Numbered from the stretch's first letter, positions 25,632-34,852 are shown. The stretch: 64,000 nt of DNA from Pseudooceanicola spongiae (GCF_014899185.1 NZ_CP045201.1:1844501-1908500); one strand, 5' to 3'. Program-made: numbers and translations. Notes: generated from the letters alone by a model not told the origin.

Positions 25632-25714
25632 ATCGCGTCACTCCTGCAAACAAGGGGGCTGGCGCCTCCCTCGCGGGGTCATCGCCCCCGGTCCACGTCG
25701 TAAAGTTCGTTCGT

Positions 25715-25733
25715 ATGCAAATGGATTTTGCAT
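25715..25733. promoter_or_regulatory. Candidate MarR operator in the HNR/marR divergent region
   Basis: ATGCAAA-TGGAT-TTTGCAT has perfect 7-bp arms. A second TTTTGCATG element lies at 25797-25805, over the marR start codon, within the palindrome TGCATGCA. Two like sites in a divergent region suggest control of both directions. Confidence 0.65.
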
Positions 25734-25802
25734 GTGCGCCAACGACCCTGTCAATCTCTTTCCACCTTGCCAATCCCAACACCGCCAGAGATACATTTTT
25801 GC

Positions 25803-26240
25803 ATGCAGTATGAGTTCAAGGATAAGGCAGCAAATGCCTACAAGCTGGAGGAGCAGGTTGGCTTCCTCCTGCGCCGTGCCTCGCAGCGTCACCTGTCGAT
25901 TTTTACCCAGATGCTGCCGGATCTTACCTCGACCCAGTTCGCCACCCTCGCCAAGCTGTGCGAGATGGGACCGACCTCGCAGAACGCGCTTGGGCGGGCC
26001 GTGGCGATGGATGCCGCCACCATCAAGGGCGTCGCGGATCGTCTGCGCGCCCGCGGTCTGGTCGAGGCAACGCCCGACGAAGAGGACCGCCGCCGCCACT
26101 ACCTCTCCGCCACCGAAGACGGCCGCGCGGTCTATGAACGCACTGCCCAGGCCGCCCTCGCCATCACCGGCGAGACCCTCGCCCCGCTTGACGCGGACGA
26201 GATCGCGACCTTCCTGAGCCTGCTGCGCAAACTCTGCTGA
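25803..26240 (+). CDS. MarR-family transcriptional regulator
   Basis: 145 aa. It has the winged-helix core QFATLAKLCEMGPTSQNALGRAVAMDAATIKGVADRLRARGLVEATPDEEDRRRHYLSATEDG (about residues 45-110), with the DxRRR wing of MarR proteins. The ATG at 25803 is chosen by family length; there is little ribosome-binding site and the start overlaps a TTTTGCATG repeat, so it may be autoregulated or poorly translated. It is divergent from the 6-hydroxynicotinate-reductase-like unit, which it probably controls; aromatic or heterocyclic acids are common MarR ligands. Confidence 0.9.
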   Translation: MQYEFKDKAANAYKLEEQVGFLLRRASQRHLSIFTQMLPDLTSTQFATLAKLCEMGPTSQNALGRAVAMDAATIKGVADRLRARGLVEATPDEEDRRRHYLSATEDGRAVYERTAQAALAITGETLAPLDADEIATFLSLLRKLC

Positions 26241-26249
26241 CGCGCCGCC

Positions 26250-26963
26250 TCAGACCCCCAGATGCCCGCGCAATCGGCGGGCATTTTCGGGCTCCGTCAA
26301 CTCGGCGCGGCTGAAGTTTTCGGCATTGCGTCCCATCTCGATCACACTGACCCGGTCGGCCAGCCCCAGCACCGCATCAATGCGCTGTTCGACCAGCAGC
26401 ACTGCCAGCCCCTTGTCGCGCATCGCCACCATGACCTGCCGGATCGCCTCGATCATCGAGGGCTGAAGCCCCTCTGTCGGCTCGTCGAGCAACAACAGCT
26501 TGGGCCGCACACACAGCGCCCGCGCCGTCGCCAGCATCTGCTGCTCGCCACCCGACAGCGTCCCTGCCCGCTGGCCCATGCGTTCCTGCAGGCGCGGAAA
26601 CAGCTCCAGCACCTCGGCGCGCACGGCACGGCGGCTGGCGGCGTCTTTCGGCCCCGCGCCGAGCCCCACTTCGATGTTCTGCGCGACGCTCAGGTCCGCG
26701 AACAGACGCCGCCCCTGCGGCACGTAGCCGACGCCCTGACGCGGCACCATATGCGGCGGCAACTGCGCCAGATCGGCGCCATCCAGATCAATGTCGCCAG
26801 CCTCGGCGCGCACCAGCCCCATGATGGCCTTCATCAGCGTCGTCTTGCCCGCGCCGTTGCGACCCATCAGCACGGTGATCTCCCCGGCCTCGGCGCGCAG
26901 GTTCACGCCGCGCAACACCGGCGCCGCGCCATAGCCCGCGCTCAGCCCCTCAATCTTCAGCAT
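26250..26963 (-). CDS. livF: Branched-chain-type ABC transporter ATP-binding protein LivF
   Basis: 237 aa, usual LivF size. Walker A GRNGAGKT, Q-loop VPQGRRLF, signature LSGGEQQML, Walker B LLLLDEP, and TEGLQPSMIE after it, all typical of LivF. I chose the ATG at 26963, 5 bases from GGAGG; the reading frame extends to 27050, but that part lies within livG. It overlaps the livG 3' end by 14 bases. Last gene of the SBP-H-M-G-F set. The ligand is unknown; it need not be a branched-chain amino acid. Confidence 0.93.
   Translation of the reverse strand: MLKIEGLSAGYGAAPVLRGVNLRAEAGEITVLMGRNGAGKTTLMKAIMGLVRAEAGDIDLDGADLAQLPPHMVPRQGVGYVPQGRRLFADLSVAQNIEVGLGAGPKDAASRRAVRAEVLELFPRLQERMGQRAGTLSGGEQQMLATARALCVRPKLLLLDEPTEGLQPSMIEAIRQVMVAMRDKGLAVLLVEQRIDAVLGLADRVSVIEMGRNAENFSRAELTEPENARRLRGHLGV
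26262..26287 (+). terminator. Terminator of marR, overlapping the livF 3' end
   Basis: An 8-bp perfect stem, ATGCCCGC with GCGGGCAT, closes a 7-base loop; its last T begins a run of four. It lies inside the convergent livF coding sequence. Confidence 0.65.
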
Positions 26964-27675
26964 CATCGCCTCCGGTGCCAAGGTACGCCGATTGCACGGC
27001 GCTTGAGTGGTGGATTTCCTCGGGCGAGCCCTGCGCCAGCACCTCGCCAAAGTTCAGCACGGTGATGCGGTCGGCCAGCTCCATCACGACGGACATGTTG
27101 TGCTCGATCAGCAGGATCGTCGTCTCCGCCGCCAGCGCACGGATCAGCGCCTTGAAACCCGCGATCTCGCTCTCCGCCAGCCCCTGCGTCGGCTCGTCCA
27201 GGATCAGCAGGGCCGGACGCTGCGCCAACCCCATCGCGATCTCCAGCAGCCGCTGGTGGCCATAGGACAGATCGCCCGCGATCTCCTCGGCCCGCCCCCC
27301 CAGCCCGACGCGCTCCAGGGCCGAGGCAACCTCGGCTTCTACATCCCCGCCAAGCCGCCGCGCGGCAAGGGCGACGTTCTCATGGCAGCTCAGCTTGGCA
27401 AAGACGGAGGTGATCTGAAAGGTATAGGCCATCCCCGCCTTGACCCGCGCCGCCGCCCCAAGGCCCGTGACATCGCGCCCCTCGAACGTCATCACGCCAG
27501 AGGTCGGCCGCAGCCGCCCGATCAGCATCGATACGAAGGTTGTCTTGCCCGCGCCGTTCGGTCCGATCAGCGCGTGCACCTCATGCCGGTACAGCTCAAA
27601 GTCAATGTCGTGGTTGGCGCGAAGGCCGTCAAAGCTCTTGCTCAGTCCCTTGGTCGACAGGATCACATCGCTCAT
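26950..27675 (-). CDS. livG: Branched-chain-type ABC transporter ATP-binding protein LivG
   Basis: 241 aa. Walker A GPNGAGKT, signature LSYGHQRLLE (the LivG variant of LSGGQ), Walker B LLILDEP followed by TQGLAESE, and the switch histidine in LLIEHNMSVV. The start at 27675 has GGAGGG 7 bases upstream and overlaps the livM stop by 4 bases (ATGA). The adjacent genes form a complete Liv-type importer. Confidence 0.94.
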   Translation of the reverse strand: MSDVILSTKGLSKSFDGLRANHDIDFELYRHEVHALIGPNGAGKTTFVSMLIGRLRPTSGVMTFEGRDVTGLGAAARVKAGMAYTFQITSVFAKLSCHENVALAARRLGGDVEAEVASALERVGLGGRAEEIAGDLSYGHQRLLEIAMGLAQRPALLILDEPTQGLAESEIAGFKALIRALAAETTILLIEHNMSVVMELADRITVLNFGEVLAQGSPEEIHHSSAVQSAYLGTGGDDAED

Positions 27676-28622
27676 GGCAGATCCCTCCACAGGCGTCTTC
27701 GCACCTCACCGACGATGCCCTGCGGTGCGAACAGCGTCAGCCCCACCAGCACCACGCCCGCGATCAGCATGTAGGCGTCGGTGACTTCGGTCGCGAGGTC
27801 GATCAGGTAGAACATGAACAGCGTGCCCACGAACGGCCCCAGCACCGTGCCCGCGCCGCCCAGCAACACCCAGAGCAGCGCAAAGATCGAATACTGCACG
27901 CCCGCGAAACTGGCCCCGACATAGCCGAACAGCAGCCCATAGGCCGCCCCCGACGCAGCCGAGATCGTGCCCGAAATCACCAGCGCCCCCAGCTTGCGCG
28001 CGCCGGTGTCATAGCCGAGCAGACGCGCGCGCTCCTCATTCTCGCGGATCGCCACCAGCACCCGGCCAAAGGGCGCGCGCACCAGCCAGAGGCTGAACAG
28101 CAGCGCGGCCGAGAACAGCGCCCAGCCGACGAGGTAGCGCGGATGCTGCTGGCTCAGGTCAATCCCCGCCAGCGTGCGGCTGACGCTCGGCACGACAAAG
28201 CCGTCGTCGCCATGGGTGATGTCACCGAAATAGAGGATGGTGAGGTAAACCGCCTGCGCGAACATCAGCGTCACGATCATGAAGGACACGCCCGCCGTGC
28301 GCAGCGCCAGCGCGCCGACCACCAGCGCCAACAGCGCGCCCGCCCCCGTGCCAAACGCCCAGGCCGGCACAGCCGCCATGCCAAAGTGCAGCCCCATCAG
28401 CCCCGCGCCATACAGCCCGGCGGCAAAGAACATCGCATGGCCAAGGCTCAGCAGCCCGGTATAGCCGAAGGCGATGTTATAGCCGATCGCATAGACCGCC
28501 AGCACCATGACCCGCGCCAGCACACCCTGATGATAGACTGGCAGGACAAAGTTCAGCGCGAACAGCACCGCCACCAGCCCCAGATGCAGCGCGACGACCG
28601 CGCCCCAGCTCTTGCCCCTCAT
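27672..28622 (-). CDS. livM: Branched-chain-type ABC transporter permease LivM
   Basis: 316 aa with about eight to ten membrane spans. The LivM pattern NIAFGYTGLLSLGHAMFFAAGLY follows the first spans, and the EAA-like ENEERARLLGYDTGARKL comes later. I start it at the ATG at 28622, which overlaps the livH stop (ATGA). The frame continues upstream to 29132, but the extra part is arginine-rich, non-hydrophobic shadow of livH. Coupled to livG downstream. Confidence 0.93.
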   Translation of the reverse strand: MRGKSWGAVVALHLGLVAVLFALNFVLPVYHQGVLARVMVLAVYAIGYNIAFGYTGLLSLGHAMFFAAGLYGAGLMGLHFGMAAVPAWAFGTGAGALLALVVGALALRTAGVSFMIVTLMFAQAVYLTILYFGDITHGDDGFVVPSVSRTLAGIDLSQQHPRYLVGWALFSAALLFSLWLVRAPFGRVLVAIRENEERARLLGYDTGARKLGALVISGTISAASGAAYGLLFGYVGASFAGVQYSIFALLWVLLGGAGTVLGPFVGTLFMFYLIDLATEVTDAYMLIAGVVLVGLTLFAPQGIVGEVRRRLWRDLP

Positions 28623-29545
28623 CTTTCGCGCACCCCGAACAGGCCCTGCGGGCGGAACACCAGCACCAGCGCCACCAGCAGCGTGGCGATGATCTTGGCC
28701 AGCGTCGGCGTGAAGAAGACCGAGATGATGCCATCGCTCATCCCGATCAGCACCGCCGCGACCACGGTGCCCGCCAGCGAGCCAAGCCCGCCGATGATCA
28801 CCACGATAAAGCTCAGCAACAGCGCGTCGCCGCCCATCAGGTAATGCGCCTGCTGGATCGGCACGATCAGCACACCCGCCAGTGCGGCCAGCGCAGCACC
28901 CGCTCCAAAGACCAGCGCATAGACCCGCTCGACCGGGATGCCGAAGGCCGTCGCCATCTCTCCATCCAGTTGGGTTGCGCGCATGATCAGCCCGGCGCGG
29001 CTGCGCGTCATGAACAGGCGCAGCGCGGCCAGCAACACCACGGCGGCGGCGATCACGAACAGCTTGTAACTGGTCGTCGACAGACCCCAAGGGAAATAGA
29101 GGCTGATCCCGCCCTCCCCCCACTCGACCCACGGCAGGGCAATGCGGGTGTTGAACGGCGGCTCCACGGGCCGGGCCTCAGGACCATAGCCCATCAGCGC
29201 CAGTTGCTGGATGATATAGAGCAACCCGATGGTCGCCACGATGGTGCGCTCGGGGTCATAGTTCAGCCGCTTCAGGATCGTCACATCCGCCAGCACCGCC
29301 AGCGCGCCGACGATCAGCGGCGCCAAAATCAGTGCGGCAACGAAGTTGATCACCGCCCCGCCGCCCAGCACGCTTGTCACCACCCAGGCCATCACCGCGC
29401 CCAGCATGTAGAACTCGCCATGCGCCACGTTGACCACGCGCATGACGCCGAAGACGAGGCTGAGGCCCGAGGCCATCAGCGCCAGCACAGCCGCCAGCAC
29501 CGCGCCTTCAAGACAGGCGAGCAAAAGATAAGGTCCGAATTCCAT
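28619..29545 (-). CDS. livH: Branched-chain-type ABC transporter permease LivH
   Basis: 308 aa, hydrophobic throughout. LivH-type features: ASGLSLVFGVMRVVNVAHGEFYMLGAV near the N-terminus and the cytoplasmic loop RAGLIMRATQLDGEMATAFGIPVERVYALVFG. The start at 29545 follows GGAG at 7 bases; the frame runs open to 29611 without a ribosome-binding site. It lies 96 bases downstream of the binding-protein gene. Confidence 0.94.
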   Translation of the reverse strand: MEFGPYLLLACLEGAVLAAVLALMASGLSLVFGVMRVVNVAHGEFYMLGAVMAWVVTSVLGGGAVINFVAALILAPLIVGALAVLADVTILKRLNYDPERTIVATIGLLYIIQQLALMGYGPEARPVEPPFNTRIALPWVEWGEGGISLYFPWGLSTTSYKLFVIAAAVVLLAALRLFMTRSRAGLIMRATQLDGEMATAFGIPVERVYALVFGAGAALAALAGVLIVPIQQAHYLMGGDALLLSFIVVIIGGLGSLAGTVVAAVLIGMSDGIISVFFTPTLAKIIATLLVALVLVFRPQGLFGVRER

Positions 29546-29641
29546 GAATATTCTCCGGGGGCCACGGGGGCCGCGCGCCGAGGGGTCCGAGGGGCCTGCC
29601 CTGCCCGGCACGAAACCGGACAGGGACGCGTCAGAAAGCCC

Positions 29642-30955
29642 TCAGAAGCTCATCGTCGTATAGTCGACCTCGTCTGGATACAGCGTATCCTCGTAGCCGA
29701 CCGTCTCGGCCACGACCAGTTTGCCGTCCGTGACCTTGGAGATGTACTGCGGTCCGAACACCTGGTGCGTCTTGCCGTTGAAGCGTTTCGCGCCCTGCGG
29801 ATGATCCGGCCCGGCGGGCATGTCGGTCATCGCCTCGACCGCCTCGATCAGCGCCTGACGGTCATCGGTGGACTTGTAGTCCGCCGCTTCCATGCCGGCC
29901 TTGATGATGTGCAGTGTCTCCCAGCAGCCGAACATATGCGCCGCTGTCGACACATCCGCCCCGTCGCTGGTGCTGGCGCCATTCTCGTCGATCCCCACCG
30001 CGTCGCGGTAGGCTTTGACGTAGTCGGGCGCATCGGCCTGCAGATAGCGCGGCATGCCTTCCCAGAAATACGTCCCCTCCAGAAACTCCAACCCGGGCGA
30101 GGTCATGTCGACCGCCTCCAGCGAGTCGATGAAGCCGAAGATCTCGGGGCGCGACGGCCCGAAGAACTCGCCCATCTCCTTGACGAATGTCAGCACGGCA
30201 GGCCCGACCATGACGTGATAGATCACTTCGGTGTCGCGCGGGATCTTGGGGAAGTACTTGGTGAAGGAGGTCTCGGTCGGCGGAATGGCGATCTGCGCCA
30301 CCACTTCGCCGCCTGCCGCGGTGATCGCCGGGGTCAGGTTGTCGCGGTGATCGTAGCCGAAACCGTAGTCCGGGTAGATCATCGTCACCTTCTTGCCCAG
30401 CGTATTGGTCAGGAAGGGGGCCATCGCCGTCACCTGGCTTTTGACGTCCGTGATGCCGGGCTGCAACGTCCAGCGGTTCAACATGCCGCTGGCGACGTGG
30501 TGCCCTTCGGAGACGACGAAATACGGCAGCTTCAGCTCAGCCGCGCGCGGCGCCGCGCCGATCACGACGTGGCTGAACAGCGTGCCAAAGGCGATGTCGC
30601 ACTTGGACTGGCTGGCGAACTTCTCCAGCACCTCGGCGGCGCGTTTCGGATCGGTGCCGTCATCCTCGGTCACCAGCTCGACGGGGCGGCCATTGATGCC
30701 GCCCTCGGCGTTGATCTTGGCCAAGGCCGCGACCGAGGTGCGTTCGTACCAGCGCCCGTAAGCGGCGCCGATTCCGGTGGCATGCTTGCCGAACCCGATG
30801 CGGATCGGCTCGGCACTCTGGGCACCGGCATAGCGCGACCACAGCGGCATGGTCACCGCCGCCCCTGCGCCCGCGGCGAGGGTCTTGAGCGCCTGACGGC
30901 GCGTCGGCAGGGCGGAACTGGCCCCGGAGAGTAATTTGCTGGGTGTATCGGTCAT
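29642..30955 (-). CDS. Branched-chain-type ABC transporter substrate-binding protein (Tat-exported)
   Basis: 436-residue LivJ/urea-binding-like protein. The N-terminus contains a twin-arginine signal (TRRQALKTLAAGAGAAVTMPL), so it is exported folded. The mature part begins EPIRIGFGKHATGIGAAYGRW and contains NAEGGINGRPVELVTEDDGTDPKRAAE, the family hallmark. The start at 30955 follows AGGGA; the frame is open to 31063. First gene of the transporter operon. Its ligand is probably an organic acid, amide or heterocycle, given the adjacent catabolic genes on both sides, but this is not proven. Confidence 0.9.
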   Translation of the reverse strand: MTDTPSKLLSGASSALPTRRQALKTLAAGAGAAVTMPLWSRYAGAQSAEPIRIGFGKHATGIGAAYGRWYERTSVAALAKINAEGGINGRPVELVTEDDGTDPKRAAEVLEKFASQSKCDIAFGTLFSHVVIGAAPRAAELKLPYFVVSEGHHVASGMLNRWTLQPGITDVKSQVTAMAPFLTNTLGKKVTMIYPDYGFGYDHRDNLTPAITAAGGEVVAQIAIPPTETSFTKYFPKIPRDTEVIYHVMVGPAVLTFVKEMGEFFGPSRPEIFGFIDSLEAVDMTSPGLEFLEGTYFWEGMPRYLQADAPDYVKAYRDAVGIDENGASTSDGADVSTAAHMFGCWETLHIIKAGMEAADYKSTDDRQALIEAVEAMTDMPAGPDHPQGAKRFNGKTHQVFGPQYISKVTDGKLVVAETVGYEDTLYPDEVDYTTMSF

Positions 30956-31112
30956 GATCGGAACATCCCTGTTGGATATGATTGACGAGGTCTTATTAGG
31001 CTGACCCTGTGTCGCAGTCTGTAGGCGCGCAAATGACCTGTCCAATGGTTTATGAAGCGCCAAACTTGTTTGTGTGCGTTCTTTTGTGCGGCGCTCAAAC
31101 TTCGGGCGCAGC

Positions 31113-32507
31113 TCAGGCCCCCCTTGGCGAGGCCAGAAGCCACAGCCCGAACAGCGTATAAAGGATCATGAACACCGCCAGCGGTGCCTGCGACATCGCC
31201 GCCCTGCGGTGACTGCCGGTCAGGCGCAACGCGGCGGCATGGCTCATCAGAATGGCAAGGACATGTCCCAGCACCACCGCCCCCGCCTGCACCAGAAAGA
31301 TCGCATGCACCGAGGCGCGCTGGTTGAGGAACCCCGTCGTCACCTCCACCTCCGGTCCGCCGAGGTGATCGCTGACCATATCCGCAAGGTACTGCCCGTT
31401 GACCAGCGCCGCCGTCAGGTAGTGGGCGATGTGATAGCCAAAGGCGATCGGCAGGATCGCCGGGGCCAGCATCCGAAAGCCAAGGCCAAAGCGCCGCTCG
31501 CCCACCAGCCACAGCCCCGCCCGCACCGCGATGCCATAGGCCGCAACCAGCGCGGCCACAGCCACGCCCAACCCCACCGCGTTCTGCACGACGACGGAGG
31601 AGCGCCCGCTGAACTCCAGCGGATTGACCCCGATCCAGGCCAGCCAGGCGAAGGTCTCATTCAGCCCGTCGAAGCTGCCACAGGCCAGCGTGATCAGCAT
31701 GAAGACCGCCAGAGATGCTCCCGGCACCGGTGCGCTGACCCAGCCCCAGCCCGACAGCCCGACGCGCAGTGCGCCGCCCCGCCGCGCAACCGGCGCCAAC
31801 CGCGCATAGGCCCGCATCAGGATCGTCAGCGCCTCGGCGCGCGCCAGCCAGACCGGACCGAAGACGACGCACCCCACAATAGTCACACCCCAGTAGCTCA
31901 GCACCATCCATGCCAGCCGGTCCGGGTCCGCCGGGGCAATGTCCACCAGCAGCACCGCCGCGAAGGCGAGAAAGCTCAGCACCCCGGGCCAGTGCCCCCA
32001 GCCCCGCCGCCAGCGCAGCAAAGGCCGCACCCCGAGCGCCCGCAGCACCGCATAAGGCGCCCGAAACGGGCTGACCCAGCGCCACAGATCCCCCACGATC
32101 CCCTGCGCCGTCACCACGAACAGCCACATCGCCGTCCAGACCAGCAGCGGCAGCGCGTTGTGCGTCGGGTCCTGCCCGCCGCGCAGCCCCTCGACCACCG
32201 CGCCCATGAGCAGCAGCGCCGACACCCCCGAGGTCAGCAGCGACCACCGCCCCGCCCCCAGCGCGCAGAGCCGCCGCGTCGCGAACATGCCCCGCGCCGC
32301 CCGCTCCGGCAGCAGCGCAATCAGCAGCACCGTCGCCGCCACGCTGGCCGCACCGCCCCAGACATAATACCCCGTCGGCAGCAAAAGCACGAAGCCGCCC
32401 TCCGACGTATGCGCCAGCAGCAGTCCCGGCAGACCGGCCAGAAACACCGCACCACTTACCGCCCGGATACCGACGCGATACCGACACCCCAAATCCAGCC
32501 GTTTCAT
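31113..32507 (-). CDS. Multi-pass membrane protein, possibly FedB-like
   Basis: 464 aa with about ten predicted spans. I do not firmly recognise it. The opening (LPGLLLAHTSEGGFVLLLPTGYYVWGGAASVAATVLLIALLPERA) resembles membrane proteins annotated as fenitrothion hydrolase component FedB. The ATG at 32507 is preceded by GGGGG-TGAAGG. Codons 8-14 overlap two copies of the GATACCGAC repeat, giving RYRVGI, so an in-frame start downstream is possible. It is divergent from hyuA, across a 166-base region, and convergent with nothing; the next gene in its direction is the Liv binding protein, 157 bases on. A transport or sensing role for the same substrate is only a guess. Confidence 0.6.
   Translation of the reverse strand: MKRLDLGCRYRVGIRAVSGAVFLAGLPGLLLAHTSEGGFVLLLPTGYYVWGGAASVAATVLLIALLPERAARGMFATRRLCALGAGRWSLLTSGVSALLLMGAVVEGLRGGQDPTHNALPLLVWTAMWLFVVTAQGIVGDLWRWVSPFRAPYAVLRALGVRPLLRWRRGWGHWPGVLSFLAFAAVLLVDIAPADPDRLAWMVLSYWGVTIVGCVVFGPVWLARAEALTILMRAYARLAPVARRGGALRVGLSGWGWVSAPVPGASLAVFMLITLACGSFDGLNETFAWLAWIGVNPLEFSGRSSVVVQNAVGLGVAVAALVAAYGIAVRAGLWLVGERRFGLGFRMLAPAILPIAFGYHIAHYLTAALVNGQYLADMVSDHLGGPEVEVTTGFLNQRASVHAIFLVQAGAVVLGHVLAILMSHAAALRLTGSHRRAAMSQAPLAVFMILYTLFGLWLLASPRGA
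32466..32485. repeat. Two direct repeats of GATACCGAC with 11-bp period
   Basis: GATACCGAC at 32466-32474 and 32477-32485, the same unit and spacing as the trio upstream of ogt. Here it lies within the 5' end of the membrane-protein gene. Confidence 0.75.
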
Positions 32508-32673
32508 CCTTCACCCCCATGTACCTGTCCCGCCCCCGAGCATGCCCACGGCCTGAAAGCTAAGCAAACGACAACTTGACGAAGGCCCCCTCGCACGCAA
32601 CCGATTGACTTATGGCTGCACATTGGAAAATCATTTGCACACAAACATACCAACCTCAGGGACGGGCAGCGAC

Positions 32674-34743
32674 ATGGCGGCAGACGCGGATATGATGACA
32701 GGCCAGATTATCGGCGTCGACGTGGGCGGCACCTTCACCGACCTGATCCTGATGGACCCGGCCACCGGCGCGGTGCGTCTGGCCAAGGTGCCCTCAACCC
32801 TCGACGACCAGTCGCGCGGCGTGATGATGGCGGTTGAGGAAGCCGAAGCGGATCTTCCCGCCACCGCCCTGATCGTGCACGGCACCACCACGACGACCAA
32901 CGCTGTCCTCGAACGCAAGCTCGCCCGCACCGGCATGATCACCACAAAAGGCTTCCGCGACGTGCTGGAGCTTGGCCGCCGCACCCGCCCCCAAGCCTAT
33001 GGGATGAAAGGCGAATTCATCCCCCTGATCCCGCGCGACCTGCGCCTTGAAGTCCCCGAGCGCATGGACGCCGAAGGCCGCGTCATCACGCCCTTGGACG
33101 AAGACGCGCTGGCCGAGGCCGCCCGCAAACTGCTCGACATGGGCTGCACCTCCGTCGTCGTCCACTTCCTGCATTCCTACCGCAACCCGGGCCATGAACA
33201 ACGCGCGGGCGAAGTCCTGCGCGCCCTCTGGCCGAACAGCTACATCACCCTCGGCCACGCCCTGCTGTCGGAAAGCCGCGAATACGAACGCGGTGTCACG
33301 GCCGCCGTCAACGCCTCCGTCCAGCCGATCCTCGACCGCTACGTGCAGAACCTCGCCGGATCGCTGGCTGAGGGCGGCTACGCGGGCGAGCTGCTGGTGA
33401 TGAACGGTAACGGCGGCATGGTCTCGGCCTCCCGCGTCGCAGAAGAGGCCGCGCGCACCGTCATGTCCGGCCCCGCCTCCGGCGTCATGGCCGCCGCCTT
33501 CACCGGCCGCGCGGCGGGCATCACCGAACTGCTGACCTACGACATGGGCGGCACCTCCACCGACGTCGCCCTGATCCGGGGCGCCCAACCCGCCGTCTCG
33601 AACGAGATCGAGATCGAGTATGCCATGCCGATCCACGTCCCCATGGTCGACGTGCGCACCGTCGGCGCCGGGGGCGGGTCCATCGCCCGCGTCAACGCCG
33701 CCGGGTTGCTGGAAGTCGGCCCCGAATCCGCCGGCGCCACCCCCGGCCCGATCTGCTATGGGCGCGGCGGCACCGAACCGACGATCTCCGACGCCAACCT
33801 CCTGCTCGGCCGCCTCGACCCCTCGCGCCTGAAATCGGTCGAAGGCGGCATCACGCTGGAACAGGTCCGGGAAATCTTCGCCGAAAAACTCGGGCATCCC
33901 CTCGGCCTCACCCCCGAAGAAGCCGCCGAGGCCGTCATCCGCCTCGCCAACGTCAAGATGGCGGGGGCGATCCGCATGGTCTCCGTCTCCCTCGGCGCCG
34001 ACCCGCGCGACTTCGCGCTCTTCGCCTTTGGCGGCGCAGGCCCGCTGCATGCGGCGGCGCTGGCGCGCGAACTCGGCGTGCCCCGCGTGCTGGTCCCGGC
34101 CCGCCCCGGCATCACCAACGCGCTCGGCTGCCTCGTCGCCGACCTGCGCCACGACTTTACGCAAACCCTCGCCACGCCGCTCGACGTGCTGGACATGGAC
34201 CGCCTCGCCGCGACCCTGACGGCGCAGGCGAGCGAAGGCCGCCGCCTGATCGCCCGCGAAAAGGTCGCCGTGACCGAGACGCGCACCCTGCACTCCGTCG
34301 ACATGCAGTTCATCGGCCAGACCCACCTTCTGCGCGTCACCCTTGATGCCCCCGAAATCACCCGCGAGGCCCTCCAAAAAGCCTTCGAAGCCGTCTACTG
34401 GACCCGCTTCCGCGTCCGCCTCGACACGATCCGCGCCGCCGTCGTCAACGCCAACACCTCGGTGATCGGCACCCGCGCCTCGCTGGATCCGGCCACCCTG
34501 ATCCCCGCCGCAGGCCGCCTGCCCACGCTCGCCGCTGCCTGCCGCGGCACCCGCCCCGTCCTCTTCGAGGGCACCGCCTGGGACACCCCGCTCTACCAGC
34601 GCGACCAGCTGCCCGCAGACGCGGCCTTCGACGGCCCCGCCATCCTCGAACAGATGGATACCACCACCCTCGTCCCTCCGGGCGACCGCGTCACCACCGA
34701 CGCCATCGGCAATATCCTGATCGAAATCGGAGGTGCCGCATGA
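32674..34743 (+). CDS. hyuA: Hydantoinase/oxoprolinase subunit A
   Basis: ATP-binding subunit of an ATP-dependent cyclic-amide hydrolase (N-methylhydantoinase, 5-oxoprolinase or acetophenone-carboxylase-like family). About 689 aa. Phosphate-binding segments of the ASKHA fold are evident: IIGVDVGGTFTDLILMD at the N-terminus, VHGTTTTTNAVLERK, and LTYDMGGTSTDVALIRG, then DVRTVGAGGGSIA and FGGAGPLHAAALARELG. I use the ATG at 32674; an ATG at 32692 or 32695 is also possible. It pairs with hyuB 110 bases downstream. The substrate cannot be read from sequence. Confidence 0.93.
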   Translation: MAADADMMTGQIIGVDVGGTFTDLILMDPATGAVRLAKVPSTLDDQSRGVMMAVEEAEADLPATALIVHGTTTTTNAVLERKLARTGMITTKGFRDVLELGRRTRPQAYGMKGEFIPLIPRDLRLEVPERMDAEGRVITPLDEDALAEAARKLLDMGCTSVVVHFLHSYRNPGHEQRAGEVLRALWPNSYITLGHALLSESREYERGVTAAVNASVQPILDRYVQNLAGSLAEGGYAGELLVMNGNGGMVSASRVAEEAARTVMSGPASGVMAAAFTGRAAGITELLTYDMGGTSTDVALIRGAQPAVSNEIEIEYAMPIHVPMVDVRTVGAGGGSIARVNAAGLLEVGPESAGATPGPICYGRGGTEPTISDANLLLGRLDPSRLKSVEGGITLEQVREIFAEKLGHPLGLTPEEAAEAVIRLANVKMAGAIRMVSVSLGADPRDFALFAFGGAGPLHAAALARELGVPRVLVPARPGITNALGCLVADLRHDFTQTLATPLDVLDMDRLAATLTAQASEGRRLIAREKVAVTETRTLHSVDMQFIGQTHLLRVTLDAPEITREALQKAFEAVYWTRFRVRLDTIRAAVVNANTSVIGTRASLDPATLIPAAGRLPTLAAACRGTRPVLFEGTAWDTPLYQRDQLPADAAFDGPAILEQMDTTTLVPPGDRVTTDAIGNILIEIGGAA

Positions 34744-34757
34744 TCCACCGCCCACTT

Positions 34758-34812
34758 GTTTCCCTGTTCCAATCATCCCCGCCGGAGGCATCGCCGCACG
34801 CGGCGATCCCCC
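34758..34812 (+). repeat. Dispersed intergenic repeat (degenerate copy, between hyuA and hyuB)
   Basis: GTTTCCCTGTTCCAATCATCCCCGCCGGAGG, then a small stem GATCGCCG-like (ATCGCCGCACGCGGCGAT). The 5' part matches the family; the 3' GGGGCAGAGCCCC part is replaced. Confidence 0.6.
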
Positions 34813-34852
34813 GCTCTCCCCTATCCCGCCCCAGACCCGAGAAGGTGACCCA

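Noticed and set aside
28623..29132. N-terminal extension of livM
   Set aside because: Arginine/glycine-rich and non-hydrophobic; it is the livH gene read out of frame.
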